Positions 21,171-32,094 of a stretch of DNA of 64,000 bases are shown here, one piece after another. Both the position numbers and the translations under genes were made by a program. The DNA is from Brienomyrus brachyistius (taxonomy: Eukaryota > Chordata > Actinopteri > Osteoglossiformes > Mormyridae): positions 34,520,118 to 34,584,117 of the forward strand of contig NC_064533.1 of NCBI RefSeq assembly GCF_023856365.1. The letters are read 5' to 3'. A model generated the notes under the pieces. That model did not search any database. It was not told the origin of the DNA and saw only the letters and a list, made by a program, of their open reading frames with translations. The first letter of the stretch is position 1. The number at the start of each line of letters is the position of its first letter.

Positions 21171-21431
21171 TAGAATTTGAACACTACACAAAAACCATTT
21201 GGTCCATCTGTAATGTCATTCATTGAGGAGAAATATCTGAAATGATAGAATGCAGTGCTGTAATGTAAGTCCTTATATCAGTACCAGCAATTGTGACTGG
21301 TCAGCCCTTTCCTAGTGTTTGAGTCCTTCGTGATTACGACCCTGAACTGTGTCTTGCTGTTCCTAGCCCTGCAGCATCTGGTTGATTGTAAATCGGCCAC
21401 ACCTGTCCTACCCTCATTATCAGTGTACATA

Positions 21432-22023
21432 CAGCTCTGGAAAAAAATAGGAGACCACTCTATATCCATCCATTTTCCAAACTGCTTATCCTACTGGGTC
21501 GCGGGGGGTCCGGAGCCTATCCCGGAAGCAATGGGGCAGGGAGGCAGGGAACAACCCAGGATGGGGGGCCAGCCCATCGCAGGGCACACTCACACACTAT
21601 TCACTCACACATGCGAGGCCACCCTATAGTTATTTAAAAATCTACCTTTTTAAATCCTGGCTTAATCCTGGCTCTGTTGGTAGAAGGCTCAAAGTTTCTA
21701 AGACAGCATTACACAAGAACAACGTGAAGCGTTGCATCTTCTATGCAAGCAGTAACCAAAAAAACCAGCCCGGTAGACGGCAGAAGCAACTTACTAATGC
21801 CAGAAGTGACCTTCAAAAACAATGGGACACATTAATTGGTGTGAAGGACACTGCTAGAGCTATTCCTAACAGGTGCCTAGCAGCAGGACTGTATAGGGAA
21901 TAGGGAAGAGCCTGACTGGAGTTTGCAACAAAAAAAAACTATATTTTACTGAAGTGTATACCCATAAATTGAGAAATGAGTGAAACTGAACATTTTGCGG
22001 TGGTCTCAGTTTTTCCAGAGTTG
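21432..22023. mobile_element. Tc1-like MITE, TA-flanked, nested in repeat D
   Basis: Left end CAGCTCTGGAAAAAAATAGG and the reverse of the right end CAACTCTGGAAAAACTGAGA form the inverted termini, with TA at 21430-21431 and 22024-22025. Inside, 21640-21900 keeps degraded transposase-like codons (NARSDLQKQWDTL). It is itself split by a SINE fragment. Confidence 0.78.
21465..21618 (-). mobile_element. SINE family A fragment nested in Tc1 MITE
   Basis: On the - strand: 3' body plus GGATAAGCAGTTTGG and tail. The flanks CCACTCTATA (21455-21464) and CCACCCTATA (21619-21628) differ at one base. It is 5'-truncated to 154 bp. It is the innermost of three nested insertions. Confidence 0.82.
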
Positions 22024-22245
22024 TACGTGCATGTCCTTGCCTTTGTTCCTCAACTTGCCATTGTGTTTGTAGCTGTTGTTGTCCTGTGTTTGCTGCTGTT
22101 CTACTGTGGTTGTTCCTTTGTTGCTCCCTGCCTTAGTTTTTGTCTTTACCTACTTTGTTTTTGACCCCTCATGATCCTTCTCTTTCTTTTTTTATGTTGG
22201 AGCATAATAAAGTCCCATCCTTGTAAGCTGCAACGTGAAACAGAA

Positions 22246-24130
22246 TGACCAACTCAACTTGGCGATCTCAAGAGTCAAGACTCGACCATGAGCTGTCTCA
22301 TGCTGGAATTTGCATCCCTTGCACCCTCACCTGACCGAGCAGCACATCGGCCAGAGCACTACACATAGGTGGAGTTTCAGAATTGTTGCTGCACACTGGA
22401 TAAATTCATAGTGTGTCCGTGTTACAGCTCAACTTCCTCTGAGAGGAGACTATTTCTCCAGCATCAAACAAGCACTAGAGAGAACCAGGCAACTAGAAGC
22501 ATATTTATACAACCCAGCTGGCACCATGGCTGCCTGGAAATCTTACTCCTACATTGTGCAAATTGTCACTGAACATCCCTCTGCCTGTCTGCGTAGCATG
22601 CTAGGGACTTTTTAGCAGTGTAGGTGTGATATTTAGCCCTAAAAGAGTATGCCTTGATTCAAAGAATTTTGAAAACCAACTTCTGCTGCGTTTAAATAGA
22701 ACATTCCGTAAGGCATTTTATAGATGGGTTTGTAACACTGGAGAACATGTTTTTGAGAATTGCTATTGTTTTATTTGCAGAGTTGGTGCAGAGGTTCATG
22801 AATACCAAATAAGACAGTTCTAAATTAATATTCATTAACAATTCCCAGTTAGGCAGCTTTTAACTTTTAATTCGACCATAAGTAAATATAACAATGTACG
22901 TGCAGCCTACCTTTATATTTCAGCTTGAGTAAATCTTACTGAATTACTGGAGTGAAGTGGATATTTGCACGTTAAGTAAAGAATATGTGTAAGCCTCGTT
23001 CTCTGCCACCTGTGTTAATAATGACATTAAATAATGACATAATAATGCCGTAGCCTGTGTCGTTGGAAATGCGAAGCAATTCTAAACAATTTCTAATTAT
23101 CCTGCCACGAATTAACTTGTCTTCGGTGTATTATTTTTGGGCAAAGAAGCTACACGAACTATCGGTGTTTTTAATTCATTTTTTAAAATCAATGCTATGA
23201 TTCGACAGACAATACAAACCGAACAGAGAACGTAACATTGAGTTTTTAAAAAGCCGGGTTTCCCGCGAGATCACTAGATATTTTTTTACTGTTACCTGTC
23301 ACCGTTAATGATAGCGAGGTCGCTAGCCAGGGAGGTAGAGCATAGTGGGTTCTCCTGCTTTTTGAGCGCCTAGAAAGAAGTCTTGTGTGAAAAAGCATTT
23401 TTTTGCCCTTAAAGTTTATCATTTGTGTCAAATAACACTTTTCTTTAAGATCCACTGGCCAGGGTTAACAATTCTTACGCATCTGGCGTGACACGCTTTG
23501 AGACTCTCACGTTCACGCAAGAAATCTTACGGTAAACCTGTATTATTCTATGTTAAAATTGGCTACATCAGAAGTGTTGGGGTAGTTTGCAAACCCTACA
23601 AACTATTTACAAGGTAATAAAACTGTTACATACATGTAAATACGTATGCAAGTGTGCAGACTTGTCTCACTCCAACCAGCTGACAAAAGTTGGCCGTTGG
23701 CTTATGGTGAATAAATAACAATTATTAATATCCGTAAAGATTTATAGTAATTTACAATATGTAGGCCTATGTTTTTAACTTAAAAATCAGTTTTCGTGTA
23801 CTTAGTCTAATTACTATATCCACACTATCATAAATCTCAATCGTGCGTATTCTGCTGATTAAATTCCGTTTATTTTAAATACATTTTATATCTATATACA
23901 ATTTCTATACAATTTCGTCACTAGAGGGAGCCAGAAAGCTGTAAGTAAATGTAATGCTTTTCGATGGATTGGTTGGTGTCGGAAAAACTGCAAAGTTAAA
24001 GCATTTCTGGGTTGTAGTAATTTGAATTGTTTGTTGCGTTATTCTCATGACACCCAGTGTGTAAGAATGTTTAGTTAGGGTAATTATAGAGTATTGTAAG
24101 TTAGTACAGTGTTTCTCAAGTGCTGGGTCT
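22246..24130. other. Intergenic, nothing recognised
   Basis: There is no recognisable gene, and the short ORFs lack conserved motifs. A CG-containing stretch around 23250-23540 ('cgcgagatcactag', 'ctggcgtgacacgc') looks like old repeat, but I cannot name it. Confidence 0.4.
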
Positions 24131-24452
24131 TAACCCATCCATTTTCTTAAACCACTTATCTTACTCACAGTCATGGGGTTTCTGGGGCCTATACCAGAAG
24201 CTACGGGCATAAGGCAGGGAATAACCCAACCAATCACAGAACGAGAATTCACAGAATTCACACACCATACCTATGGGTAATTTGGTAGCTGTTTTTGGAC
24301 CGTGGGGGGAAACCAGAATACCCAGAGAAAACCCCACAGCACAGGTCGAACCTGCAAACTCCACACATATAGAAACCTGGCAGAGATTTGAACCCCGGTC
24401 CCAGAGGGGTAGGTGACAATGATAACCACTGTACCGCCATGCCACCCCTGGG
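24131..24452 (-). mobile_element. SINE family A, old diverged copy
   Basis: The whole SINE architecture is present in reverse: 'catccattttcttaaaccacttatc' tail, 'ttggaccgtggggggaaacc' body, and the head 'cagagatttgaaccccggtcccagagg' with the B box. It carries many substitutions and small indels compared with 58125-58478, so it is an early insertion. Confidence 0.8.
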
Positions 24453-24659
24453 GCTGTAACCACCCCCACAGTCCATTTTCAGTTCGTCGAGGGGAAAAAA
24501 TAAATATCACCATCCTGTGCCAGCTGGCAGCTTTTACTTCTAGGGTCGACAATTTTTATCATGATGTTACTTCTAGACCTACAGTTAGGTACAAGTATGT
24601 TGGCCTTTACACCAGTTAACGGTTAAGGGTCGCCTTCCTTCGACTGTAGTTCATAGTAT

Positions 24660-25440
24660 CTTGATTTCTTGGAGCCCTTGAATGGGGTGCTGGAACGCGC
24701 CCCTATGAGAATTCCATTATTCTGCTGGGGGACTTAAACTCTCACATGGGTAGCGAAAGTGGAACCTGGAAGGGTGTGATTGGGAGGAACCCAATCTGAA
24801 CCCTGATCTGAACCCAAGTGTGCTAACCACAGTTTGTCGGTAACAAACACCATATTCGAGCATTAAGAAAGGTGACAGGAGGATGTGTTCCAACTTCAGG
24901 GGAATCTAACTCCTCCGTGTCCTTGGGAAGGTCCATTCAGCAGTACTGGAGAGGAGGTTGAACCAGGGATCCAGGAGGAACAATGTGGATTCCATCCTGG
25001 TAATAGTACTCTTCACCCTCACAAGGATACTGGAGGGTTCATGGGAGTTTGCCGAACCATTTGCATGTGGCTTGTGAACTTAAAAAAGGCATACGATCGT
25101 GACCCTCACAGTGTCCTGTGGGGGATGCTTTAGGAGTATGGGGTACAGGGTACGGAGCAAGAGTTTGGTTTGCATCGCCAGTAGCAAGTCAGGCCCGTTC
25201 CTGGTGAGTGTTGGATTCTGCAAGGGCTGCCTTAGTCACCAATTTTAACAAATATGGACAGAATTTATTGGTGTAGCCAAGGTGCGGAGGGGCTCCAGAT
25301 AAGTGACCTCAGGATCACATCATTGTTCTTTGCAGATGATGTGGTCCTGTTGGCACTGTCGGGCAGTGACCTGCAGCATGTACGGGGGTGGTGCGCAGCT
25401 CAGCGTGAGGGTACAAAAAGGGCACAACACAGGTGATCAC
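24660..25440 (+). pseudogene. Rex3 LINE fragment, endonuclease to RT
   Basis: Degraded frames on the + strand keep the endonuclease GDxN box as LLGDLNSHMGSESGTW (24720-24780), then EEQCGFHPGNSTLHP and VNLKKAYDR (24885-25133), then MDRIYWCSQGAEGLQISDLR and FFADDVVLLALSGSDLQH (25254-25436), which includes the FADD catalytic box. Large gaps between blocks show deletions. The family matches the copy at 7381-10364. Confidence 0.78.
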
Positions 25441-25925
25441 AATTAATTATCCTGCTTGTTAGCCTGTGAGCGCATGCAGGGTGTGGCAACCCTCCCCTCC
25501 CCTGTCAGCTGCCTCCTGGAAGTCGTCCAAAGCGCTGAGGATGGCCCTGTGGACAAGGGTCTGGCTTGGAAGGGTGGTCGCGGTGGAAGGTTTCCACCAA
25601 GGATGAGTCCAGGATATCAGCAGTGGAGACCCAAGACTGCTCTTCCAGGCTGTATGGAGCCGCCCACTGGCCCAATGAAGGAATCCAATTGGGCAGCTGG
25701 ATGCTCTTAATGCACGTAGGTCGTTCGAAGTTCTCCTAAAAGGTCCAATTTATGTATTTTAGGGCTTGATTTTAGGGCTAGCTGGTTAGTTTAGGATTGT
25801 CCTGATTACTTCTACATCTACAGTCGACTAACTCCGCTTATCCTGGCAGAAATGCTGTATACGGTCTGCCTTCATCCAATTAAGCAAGATTCCCGATCAC
25901 AATAAAAGTTTACCTGAATCTCGGT
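25441..25925. other. GC-richer stretch, origin unclear
   Basis: Follows the Rex3 RT block without its normal 3' domain. An 84-codon ORF at 25456-25710 has no motif that I recognise. Confidence 0.35.
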
Positions 25926-26195
25926 TCAGAGACTGGTGCAGCTGCAGCCTTTTAAGCTACAGTATCAGCTTATTTGATCTAACTGGCTCAGGGACTAACA
26001 AGAAGCAGTATATATGAGTGATACCACTCAGGGGATGCACAGCAAGACAGTCTGTTTGCTCACCTCAGCTCAAGGACTAAATGATGTCAGTATATCTAAC
26101 TAATTCAACTCAGAGGCTTAAAATACAAAGCCAGCATGTTTGGTTAACTAGCTCAGTGACTGGTCCAGTATATCTAGCTCATAAAACTCATAGAG
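25926..26195. repeat. Degenerate tandem repeat ('CTCAGnGACTAA' units)
   Basis: Phrases such as 'ctaactggctcagggactaa', 'ctcagctcaaggactaaatgatg', 'taattcaactcagaggctta' and 'taactagctcagtgactgg' recur at roughly 60-75 bp. This suggests three or four decayed copies of a minisatellite unit. Confidence 0.5.
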
Positions 26196-26973
26196 CTCTA
26201 TTTTCCACCTGCGCTAAGGGTAATACAAAGTGGTTTTGCTGAATTTGTTTCCTCACATTGCTCAGTTTCACACCATGTGCACATATCATCAAAATAGCAA
26301 ATGATTTTGTGCCTCATTACACACAGAGGTTACACCCTCAAGGTGCATTAATGGGTTTATATTTTAATTTATTTCATTTTACTTTTTTTAATTTATATGT
26401 TTTATTATAGAGTAAATCTGATCCTTTCATGCAATCATACTGTTTAATGAAACACCAGAAGAAAAGCAATAAAAGTAAAGAACAAACTGTATCATTAAAA
26501 AAAAAATTGAGTTCATTATCAGAATTAAGCATGTACTGTAAATTGTTATGATCCAGTCTAGGGTTGAAACGCAACAGAAAGGGAAGGGAAGAGGGAAAGG
26601 GGAAAACAGGACAACCAGGGACAGAGGAAAGGGAACATGGGACACAATGGATCTTTTTTATAGTTTTTTTATATTTATTCACAGACACTTGCACAACAAT
26701 AGGTGTAACAGACTTTGGGAGTGACCACTTCCAAAATAATAAACAAAACACCACTACCACACGAACGTCCAAACTAAGCTAATCCTAATTGAGAAAACAA
26801 AATTTTAACAAAACAACAATACTAATACCTAACTCCCTACCCAAATTAACGATAACACACCATGTTGCGCAGAAACAAACTGGCAGTCACTCCTTACACA
26901 CCAAGACACGAACTCACATGAAACATAGAATCTGGCGACAGTACAGAAGGGCGAAAGCAAACGCGACATGACA
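26196..26973. other. AT-rich spacer, possibly truncated LTR at its right end
   Basis: No gene. The end ACGCGACATGACA (26961-26973) resembles the LTR end ACGCGACGTGACA at 28624-28636, hinting that a 5' LTR once ended here. The preceding 250 bp do not match that LTR, so its body is replaced or lost. Confidence 0.35.
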
Positions 26974-27366
26974 GAATGGCGGATCTCCAAAAACATGTGA
27001 CCCCCCCCCGACCGAGGATTGCTACCTCGTGTTTAATCGACGTGGTTACATACTTGTTCGCCCAGTCCGAAGTCAGAGGCGATCGGAGGCTTGGGCTGTG
27101 GTCTGCCGCATCTTAGAAGTGATGTCCCTTACCGAAGACATACACCTTGCAGTGGTGCAATCCATGCATCACCGCCGCCACATCACAGCAGCCGCCTGCC
27201 TCTTTGTTGCCCAAATCATCCACTACCCCCGAGAGCTTGCCCGTGGCAGTGCAGCCAGCACCGGTAGCTCACCCCTTCCAGGGAATGCACCTAGCTCTTA
27301 AGGGGGCCAGGTCTGTATTGAACACAATCCCGCAGATCCCCAAGGCTCGTAAAGGCTCCAGCCCCT

Positions 27367-27960
27367 GTGGTTCCTGTGTCAGAGGATGATGCAACGCCCC
27401 GGTGGTTCCTGTCCCAGCCGATGCACCGCCCCCCCCCCCCCCCCCCCCCCACGGTGCCTGGTTTTGAAGTTCAAAACCTGTTTATTGATGATGTTCCTGA
27501 CCCGCCTGTTCGGCCTGTCGTTCATGACCTGCCTGTGCTGCCCGAGCCTGACCTACCGGTCCTGAAGGTTCTAAAAGGGTCTGAGGCGCAGACCCCTGCA
27601 GCACCCCCTGTGGTTCCTATGCCACCGATTCCTCCTACTCCGCCCGTGGTCCAGGCTCTGCCTGCACCTCACGCTCCGGCCCAGACTCCGCCTGCACCTG
27701 AGGTTCCAACCCAGGTTCCGCCCATCCCAGTTCCTGACCCTGATCCCATGGCCCCTGTCCTTGACGAGGTCCCCAATGACTCCCCCGGTGACTCCTCCTC
27801 CACAGCAGGGGAGATCCCGACCAGGCCCCCGCATTTCAGTCTCCCGGAAGGGGAGAGGGCACCAACGCCAGGCTCTCCCTCTGTGTCTCCCATGTTCACT
27901 CCTAGCTCTTTCATTCCTGCCGTTGGTGTTTACCCGGTGTCTCACGTTCTGCTTTGTCTA
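27367..27960 (+). CDS. Proline-rich reading frame of LTR element
   Basis: About 195 codons, low in complexity: repeating P-x-P, VPxPP and PVVxxLP patterns such as APAQTPPAPEVPTQVPPIPV, with acidic runs VPDPDPMAPVLDE. A run of Pro codons at 27427-27451 is pure C, a mutable tract. There are no catalytic motifs, signal peptide or membrane segment. The full ORF runs to 28194, but the part after about 28033 is inserted Rex3 DNA. It is most likely a degenerate structural or spacer frame of the retroelement, not a host gene. Confidence 0.4.
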
Positions 27961-28032
27961 TCTGCCTTTCCTGTCCTCTGTCAGGTGTTGTCTTCCTTCC
28001 TGTTCCTGTACCTGTTTTGTGTGCCTGTTCTG

Positions 28033-28254
28033 GGGAGGTATTCCGGGCATGTCCCACTGGGAGGAGACCCCGGGGAAGACCCAGGACACGCTGGAAAGAC
28101 TATGTCTCTCGGCTGGCCTGGGAACGCCTCGGGATCCCCCCAGAGGAGCTGGATGAAGTGGCCGGGGAGAGAGAAGTCTGGGTCTCCCTGCTGAGGCTGC
28201 TGCCCCCGCGACCCGACCCCGGATTAAGCGGGAGATGATGGATGGATGGATGGA
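28033..28254 (+). mobile_element. Rex3 3' end, 5'-truncated, nested
   Basis: In frame it reads RACPTGRRPRGRPRTRWKDY and [20 protein letters not shown], the extreme C-terminus of the Rex3 protein, then GGATTAAGCGGGAGATGATGG and (ATGG)n. TGTTCTG flanks both sides (28026-28032 and 28255-28261). It is inserted into the proline-rich LTR element. Confidence 0.85.
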
Positions 28255-28380
28255 TGTTCTGTTCCCGGTCTCTCGTCGATGTTTCTGCTTTTGCCTTCCA
28301 GGTCCCGTGTCCCCGGTCTCGTCCGTCGCCTCTCCTGAGGTGTGCCCGGAGTGCACGCCTTTGGGGCGGGGGGGGGGATC

Positions 28381-28636
28381 TGTCACGCCCAGCTCATCCG
28401 ATCCTCCTGTGTGCCACGCTCCCTCATTACCAACGTATACTACCCTGATTGTTCCCAGCTGTTTGATGTTGTTTCCGGCTTGTTCTATGTACGTCAGTCC
28501 ACGTCTTTGTCCGTTTCCCAGATCCGTCATCAGTGTTGTGTGCTGTGTTTGCTCGTTTTCCCTGAATAAACCCCGTTTGCCTGTACTTACGGCTCCACTC
28601 ATCTGTTTGCCGGCTCGCCAGAAACGCGACGTGACA
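28381..28636 (+). repeat. LTR (3') of proline-rich element
   Basis: TGTCACGCCC...GCGACGTGACA, 256 bp, preceded by a polypurine tract. AATAAA (about 28564) lies 70 bp before the right end, as expected for the R/U5 border. Confidence 0.7.
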
Positions 28637-28949
28637 TCTGGATTGCTGAACATGCATTTCAGATATTTAGATAAGTTAGGCGCAGCCCTCAGAAGGTCGT
28701 GGCATTCTTTGTTGCATGTTGTATGTTGTGTGACATTCCCACATGTGGTGACTGTCTGTTGGACGTAAATGAGGACACATTAGAGGACTTTAGAAGGCGT
28801 GATGCTGAACTGCATGTGTTGATGCCAACAAAGAGTGTTTGCCGCCAGCAGCAAGGGCAAGGAGGGATAAGCTGGCAGAAGCGCTGAATCGTCTGTCGCC
28901 TGCTAAGAAGTGTAAATTATGAGGTGTAGAAAAATAACAGCCCTATTGC

Positions 28950-29460
28950 CTTTTATTCTAACATTATAAAACACCTAAAGAACTGTAGGTTGTGTTTTGT
29001 TTATAAAAGATTGTATTTCATATTTTACGAATTGCAGGCCCAAAATTAAAATAAAAAAAACACACACACAAGCATAATTACATCATTAAACTGCTTTCGG
29101 CACTGCGCAGATGATCTGTTGATGCCTGAAAACGAGAACACACTCACTGCTACCTCATCCCATGCCTGCTTCGTCTCAGAAAAAATCGTTGGTAGAGCAG
29201 TGCTGCTCCCATTTGCACATGAGCACATCTGTTTCCGCAGCCGAAAAGTGATCTGGTTTGTCAGGCAATGCGCTACTGAAATTGCAATCCGCAGAAGATT
29301 ATGCACCGCTGTCTTTTAAAGGTGAGGTGACGTTCCATTTCAGGGTGGCTTTCCAGAAAGCGATCGTTCTTAGCAAATAACGAACAAGATAACAAACGGC
29401 GTAAGTGAGTGAGGTCTAAGTGTGTTTCCAGAAACCCTTTGTTATTCCAGAATTACCAAA
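28950..29460 (-). mobile_element. PIF/Harbinger relic with Myb/SANT-like frame
   Basis: On the - strand, 29046-29306 encodes FSETKQAWDEVAVSVFSFSG and then NRSSAQCRKQFNDV. This W...V/I...R..QC+K+%.D pattern is typical of the Myb/SANT-like DNA-binding partner protein of Harbinger transposons. Beside it, 29340-29460 ('tttccagaaagcgatcgttcttagc') resembles a fish Harbinger terminal region. The DDE transposase is absent. Confidence 0.5.
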
Positions 29461-29784
29461 TTAACTTTAAGTAATACTTTGTTGGCTCCTCCCCAGTCTC
29501 TGCATAAGAAGAGCACAGACTGTCGATAACAGGAACATCGATTCCACATATTTCAATGGTGAAATGTTATATGCGTGTTACCATTTGTGAGGATTCTGCA
29601 GCTTTAACTGTTTCACCTTTCATTTTAGCACTGCACATTTTGTCTTTTGGACTGGTCTTGGTAACATTACATGGTGATACACCCAGACCAGTGATACTCT
29701 GATTTAATCCTTGTCTTTATACATTTGGTAGGTATTCATCAGTATCAGTATCCATTATGCATTTTGGTATGACATACAGTACAG

Positions 29785-30095
29785 TGCCTTTTTTTCTGCC
29801 TATGTCTGGCCCTCCCATCTCCCCAGCGTATGTCACCATCAGTCATTGTATAAAATACCCGCTTGTCTTATGCTCCCCAGTTCAGTCATTGTCATCACTC
29901 AGTTGCCTGTGGTGATCTCTTTGCCAGTCAATGTTGCTCCTTTCCCCAGCGATCGGCAGCATTTGCCTTTGTAATAGTGTCATATGGCTAGTTTCCCAGT
30001 ACCTCCTCTTCTGACCCCAAGCAGTCCTTTTGTTTCTGTTCATAGTGTTTTGTTCTTCAAATAAACCCATTCAGTTTTTCTCCTATGGTGACATC
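29785..30095 (+). repeat. LTR-like sequence with TATA box and poly(A) signal
   Basis: TGTATAAAATACCCG (about 29847) and CAAATAAACCC (about 30058) are spaced about 210 bp apart in pyrimidine-rich sequence. This layout resembles a retroelement LTR, but no terminal inverted bases or second copy are seen in the window. Confidence 0.35.
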
Positions 30096-30399
30096 ATATC
30101 GGTTAAACCGCATTTTCCTAAACCTTCACTTAAATCACATGCACACATACGTATTGTTACACACACTCCGACATGAACACACCGGCTCATTAGGAGAAGT
30201 TGCCACACCTAATACTGGCCCTTTAAAAACATGGGTAATGTTGATCCATGTGGTGACTTACTGAGCATTTACTGTTAGTCTCTCATGCAGCCCTGACCCA
30301 ATCCACCTGCTGCATTCCTGTGTGTTCCTGTATACCCACAATTCCTGTCTCATGCCTGTCATGTGACCCAGGTACATTGGTCCGCTCCACATTCTCAGC

Positions 30400-30700
30400 C
30401 AGGTGGGACCCATTACTTCCCTGCATCTACCAGATCTCACCCTTGTTCCACATGTATCTCCTGAAGCTCGTCTGGTACAGCGTGGCCCATCCTCAGCAAG
30501 GCTCCGCCTCTGCCCATGCTGCTGGATGACAGTGAGGCAGGGGAAGCTGCAGTGCCTGGTGAGCTGGGAGGGTTATGATCCAAAGGAACAGGCTTGGTTG
30601 CCAGCAGCAGACGTGCCATCAACCCTGTGCAGATTGCTGCCTTCGACTCTGACCACACCAACATGCCCACTCCCCGGCCTACTTTCCCCAGTCCCTTGGC
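30400..30700 (+). pseudogene. Gypsy integrase C-terminus with chromodomain, broken
   Basis: Frames carry SPLFHMYLLKLVWYS (about 30440) and, after a frame change, KLQCLVSWEGYDPKEQAWLP (30540-30605). The V-x-W-E-G-Y-x-P-x-E-x-x-W motif is the chromodomain that chromoviral integrases use to target chromatin. RT, RNase H and the integrase core are missing. Confidence 0.75.
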
Positions 30701-30724
30701 AGCTGTTGGGGTAGGGGGGGATTC

Positions 30725-31086
30725 TGTCACTGCCCCCCTCATGAATGAACACACCAACTTGTTAGAAGTAGTTACTGCACTTGTCACTGGGCTTTTAAAG
30801 ACCTGGGCTGCCTGTGTGCGGTATTGTGGTATTTAATGCTAGTCTCTCATGTGGCCATGACTTGACCCGCCTTCTGTGCTCCTGTCCGTTCCTGTCTAAC
30901 TTGGATTCCCATCTCGTTCCTGCCCCTGTCCCGGGTCTTTTGTGTAGGACTGACTACCCTGGCTTTCCTAATCTCCTGCACCTTGACCATGACCAAACTT
31001 CTGACTCTGCTTCTGATTGCGTTGGTTTCAATAAAACCCTGCTTGCTGTGGCCCTGGGTCTCTCGCGAGTATTCTTTGTCATGACA
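30725..31086 (+). repeat. Gypsy 3' LTR
   Basis: TG...CA-bounded, 362 bp, with AATAAA at about 31029 ('ttcaataaaaccctg'). It is similar over its first half to 30155-30360. Confidence 0.72.
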
Positions 31087-31735
31087 GGTATCAATATTAT
31101 TTAACAGAATTTAATTTTTATAGTGAAGCAAAATACAAGACTTGAGAATGTACTAACATTTCTTGGCACCAAGAATACGCTCATTAAATCAGTCATATAA
31201 AATTTTTAATCTTGAAAGTCCTACAAAATATGATTACTGTTGAAAAGGCTATATGAAAAGTTAATTAGATTTTTTACTTATTATCTTAACGTAAACTTAC
31301 CTTTTGAGATTTTTTTACATGATCAAATTTGTGACAGTCTTCAGAAAAACTGAACATTTCTTCAATGAAACATGGTGACAAATACGAAGCCATGTTGCAT
31401 GGAAATCAACACTGATCAACAATAGCACAAGGACAAATCAGACAAATACACAAGCAGGAGAATCATCAGCGGTTAAACACAATGAAAAGCAAGTGAAAAC
31501 AAAGGAGACAATGACCAGTCTAACAAACAGTCAGGTGAGGCACAAGGAACAAATGCACATGGCTACGTTAACAAAACAGCACATGAGAAAGTAAACAAAG
31601 GCACATGGCAAACAATGACGACAAATACCCAAAACTGTTAAAACAACATTGGGTACCTTAATAAGTTTAGTGGTGTTCCAGTTACCAGCTTCTTATTTTG
31701 TGCATTTACTAATTAAAACATGCATTTTTAGTGGT
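31087..31735. other. Intergenic, nothing recognised
   Basis: AT-rich, then a purine-rich 'acaaggaac/aaacaaagg' stretch (31390-31640) that may be an LTR in reverse orientation; not supported further. Confidence 0.35.
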
Positions 31736-31746
31736 ATGGTAAATTG

Positions 31747-32083
31747 GGGGTGGCATGGTGGTGCAATGGTTAGCACTGTTGCTTCACACCTCTGGGACCC
31801 AGGTTCACGTCTCTGCCTGGGTTACATGTGTGTGGAGTTTGCATGTTCTCCCCATATTGTCGTGGGGTTTTCTCCAGGTACTCCAGTTTCCCCCCACAGT
31901 CCAAAACCATGCTGAGGCTAATTGGAGTTATTAAATTTCCCATAGGTGTGCATGTGTGAATGACTGGTGTGCCCTGCGATGGGCTGGCCCCCCATCCTGG
32001 GTTGTTCCCTGCCTCATGCCCATTGCTTCCAGGATGGACTCCAGCCCCCCACAACCCAGTAGGATAAGCGGTTTGGAAAATGG
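31747..32083 (+). mobile_element. SINE family A, full length with target duplication
   Basis: Head GGTGGCATGGTGGTGCAATGG (A box) and GGTTCACGTCTC (B box), complete body, tail GGATAAGCGGTTTGGAAAATGG. The flanks are an exact ATGGTAAATTG at 31736-31746 and 32084-32094. This is one of the two best copies for a family reference. Confidence 0.92.
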
Positions 32084-32094
32084 ATGGTAAATTG

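Larger units (their letters stand above)
21295..22245 (+). repeat. LTR-like repeat D, copy 2, interrupted
   Basis: The outer parts 21295-21431 and 22024-22245 join to give the reverse complement of 20174-20535. They include 'cctagtgtttgagtcc', 'ccttgcctttgttcctcaac' and an AATAAA near 22205 before 'gtcccatccttgtaagc'. The middle is a Tc1 MITE (21432-22023). Confidence 0.65.
26974..28636 (+). mobile_element. Non-autonomous LTR retroelement with proline-rich frame
   Basis: A G-rich polypurine tract GGGGCGGGGGGGGGGATC (about 28363-28380) directly precedes an LTR at 28381-28636 that starts TGTCACGCCC and ends CGTGACA. Upstream is a long proline-rich frame (27367-27945) and a short one at 27029-27301. 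No protease, RT or integrase motifs are present. A 5'-truncated Rex3 (28033-28254) is inserted between the proline-rich region and the polypurine tract. Confidence 0.6.
30155..31086 (+). mobile_element. Ty3/Gypsy chromovirus remnant with two LTRs
   Basis: The 3' LTR (30725-31086) starts TGTCACTGCC after the polypurine-like GGGGTAGGGGGGGATTC and ends TTTGTCATGACA. The related 5' LTR begins TGTTACACAC at 30155 and matches for about 200 bp ('agtctctcatg', 'gaacacacc', 'cttttaaa') before breaking off near 30370. Between them only the end of pol remains. Its frames recall the integrase C-terminal HPxFHVSxLKPV block and then a chromodomain. About 0.9 kb survives of an element that is usually 4-6 kb. 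Confidence 0.78.

Noticed and set aside
27367..28194. 275-codon ORF as a host gene
   Set aside because: Low-complexity proline-rich frame next to a polypurine tract and LTR; its last 50 codons are an inserted Rex3 end in another element's frame.
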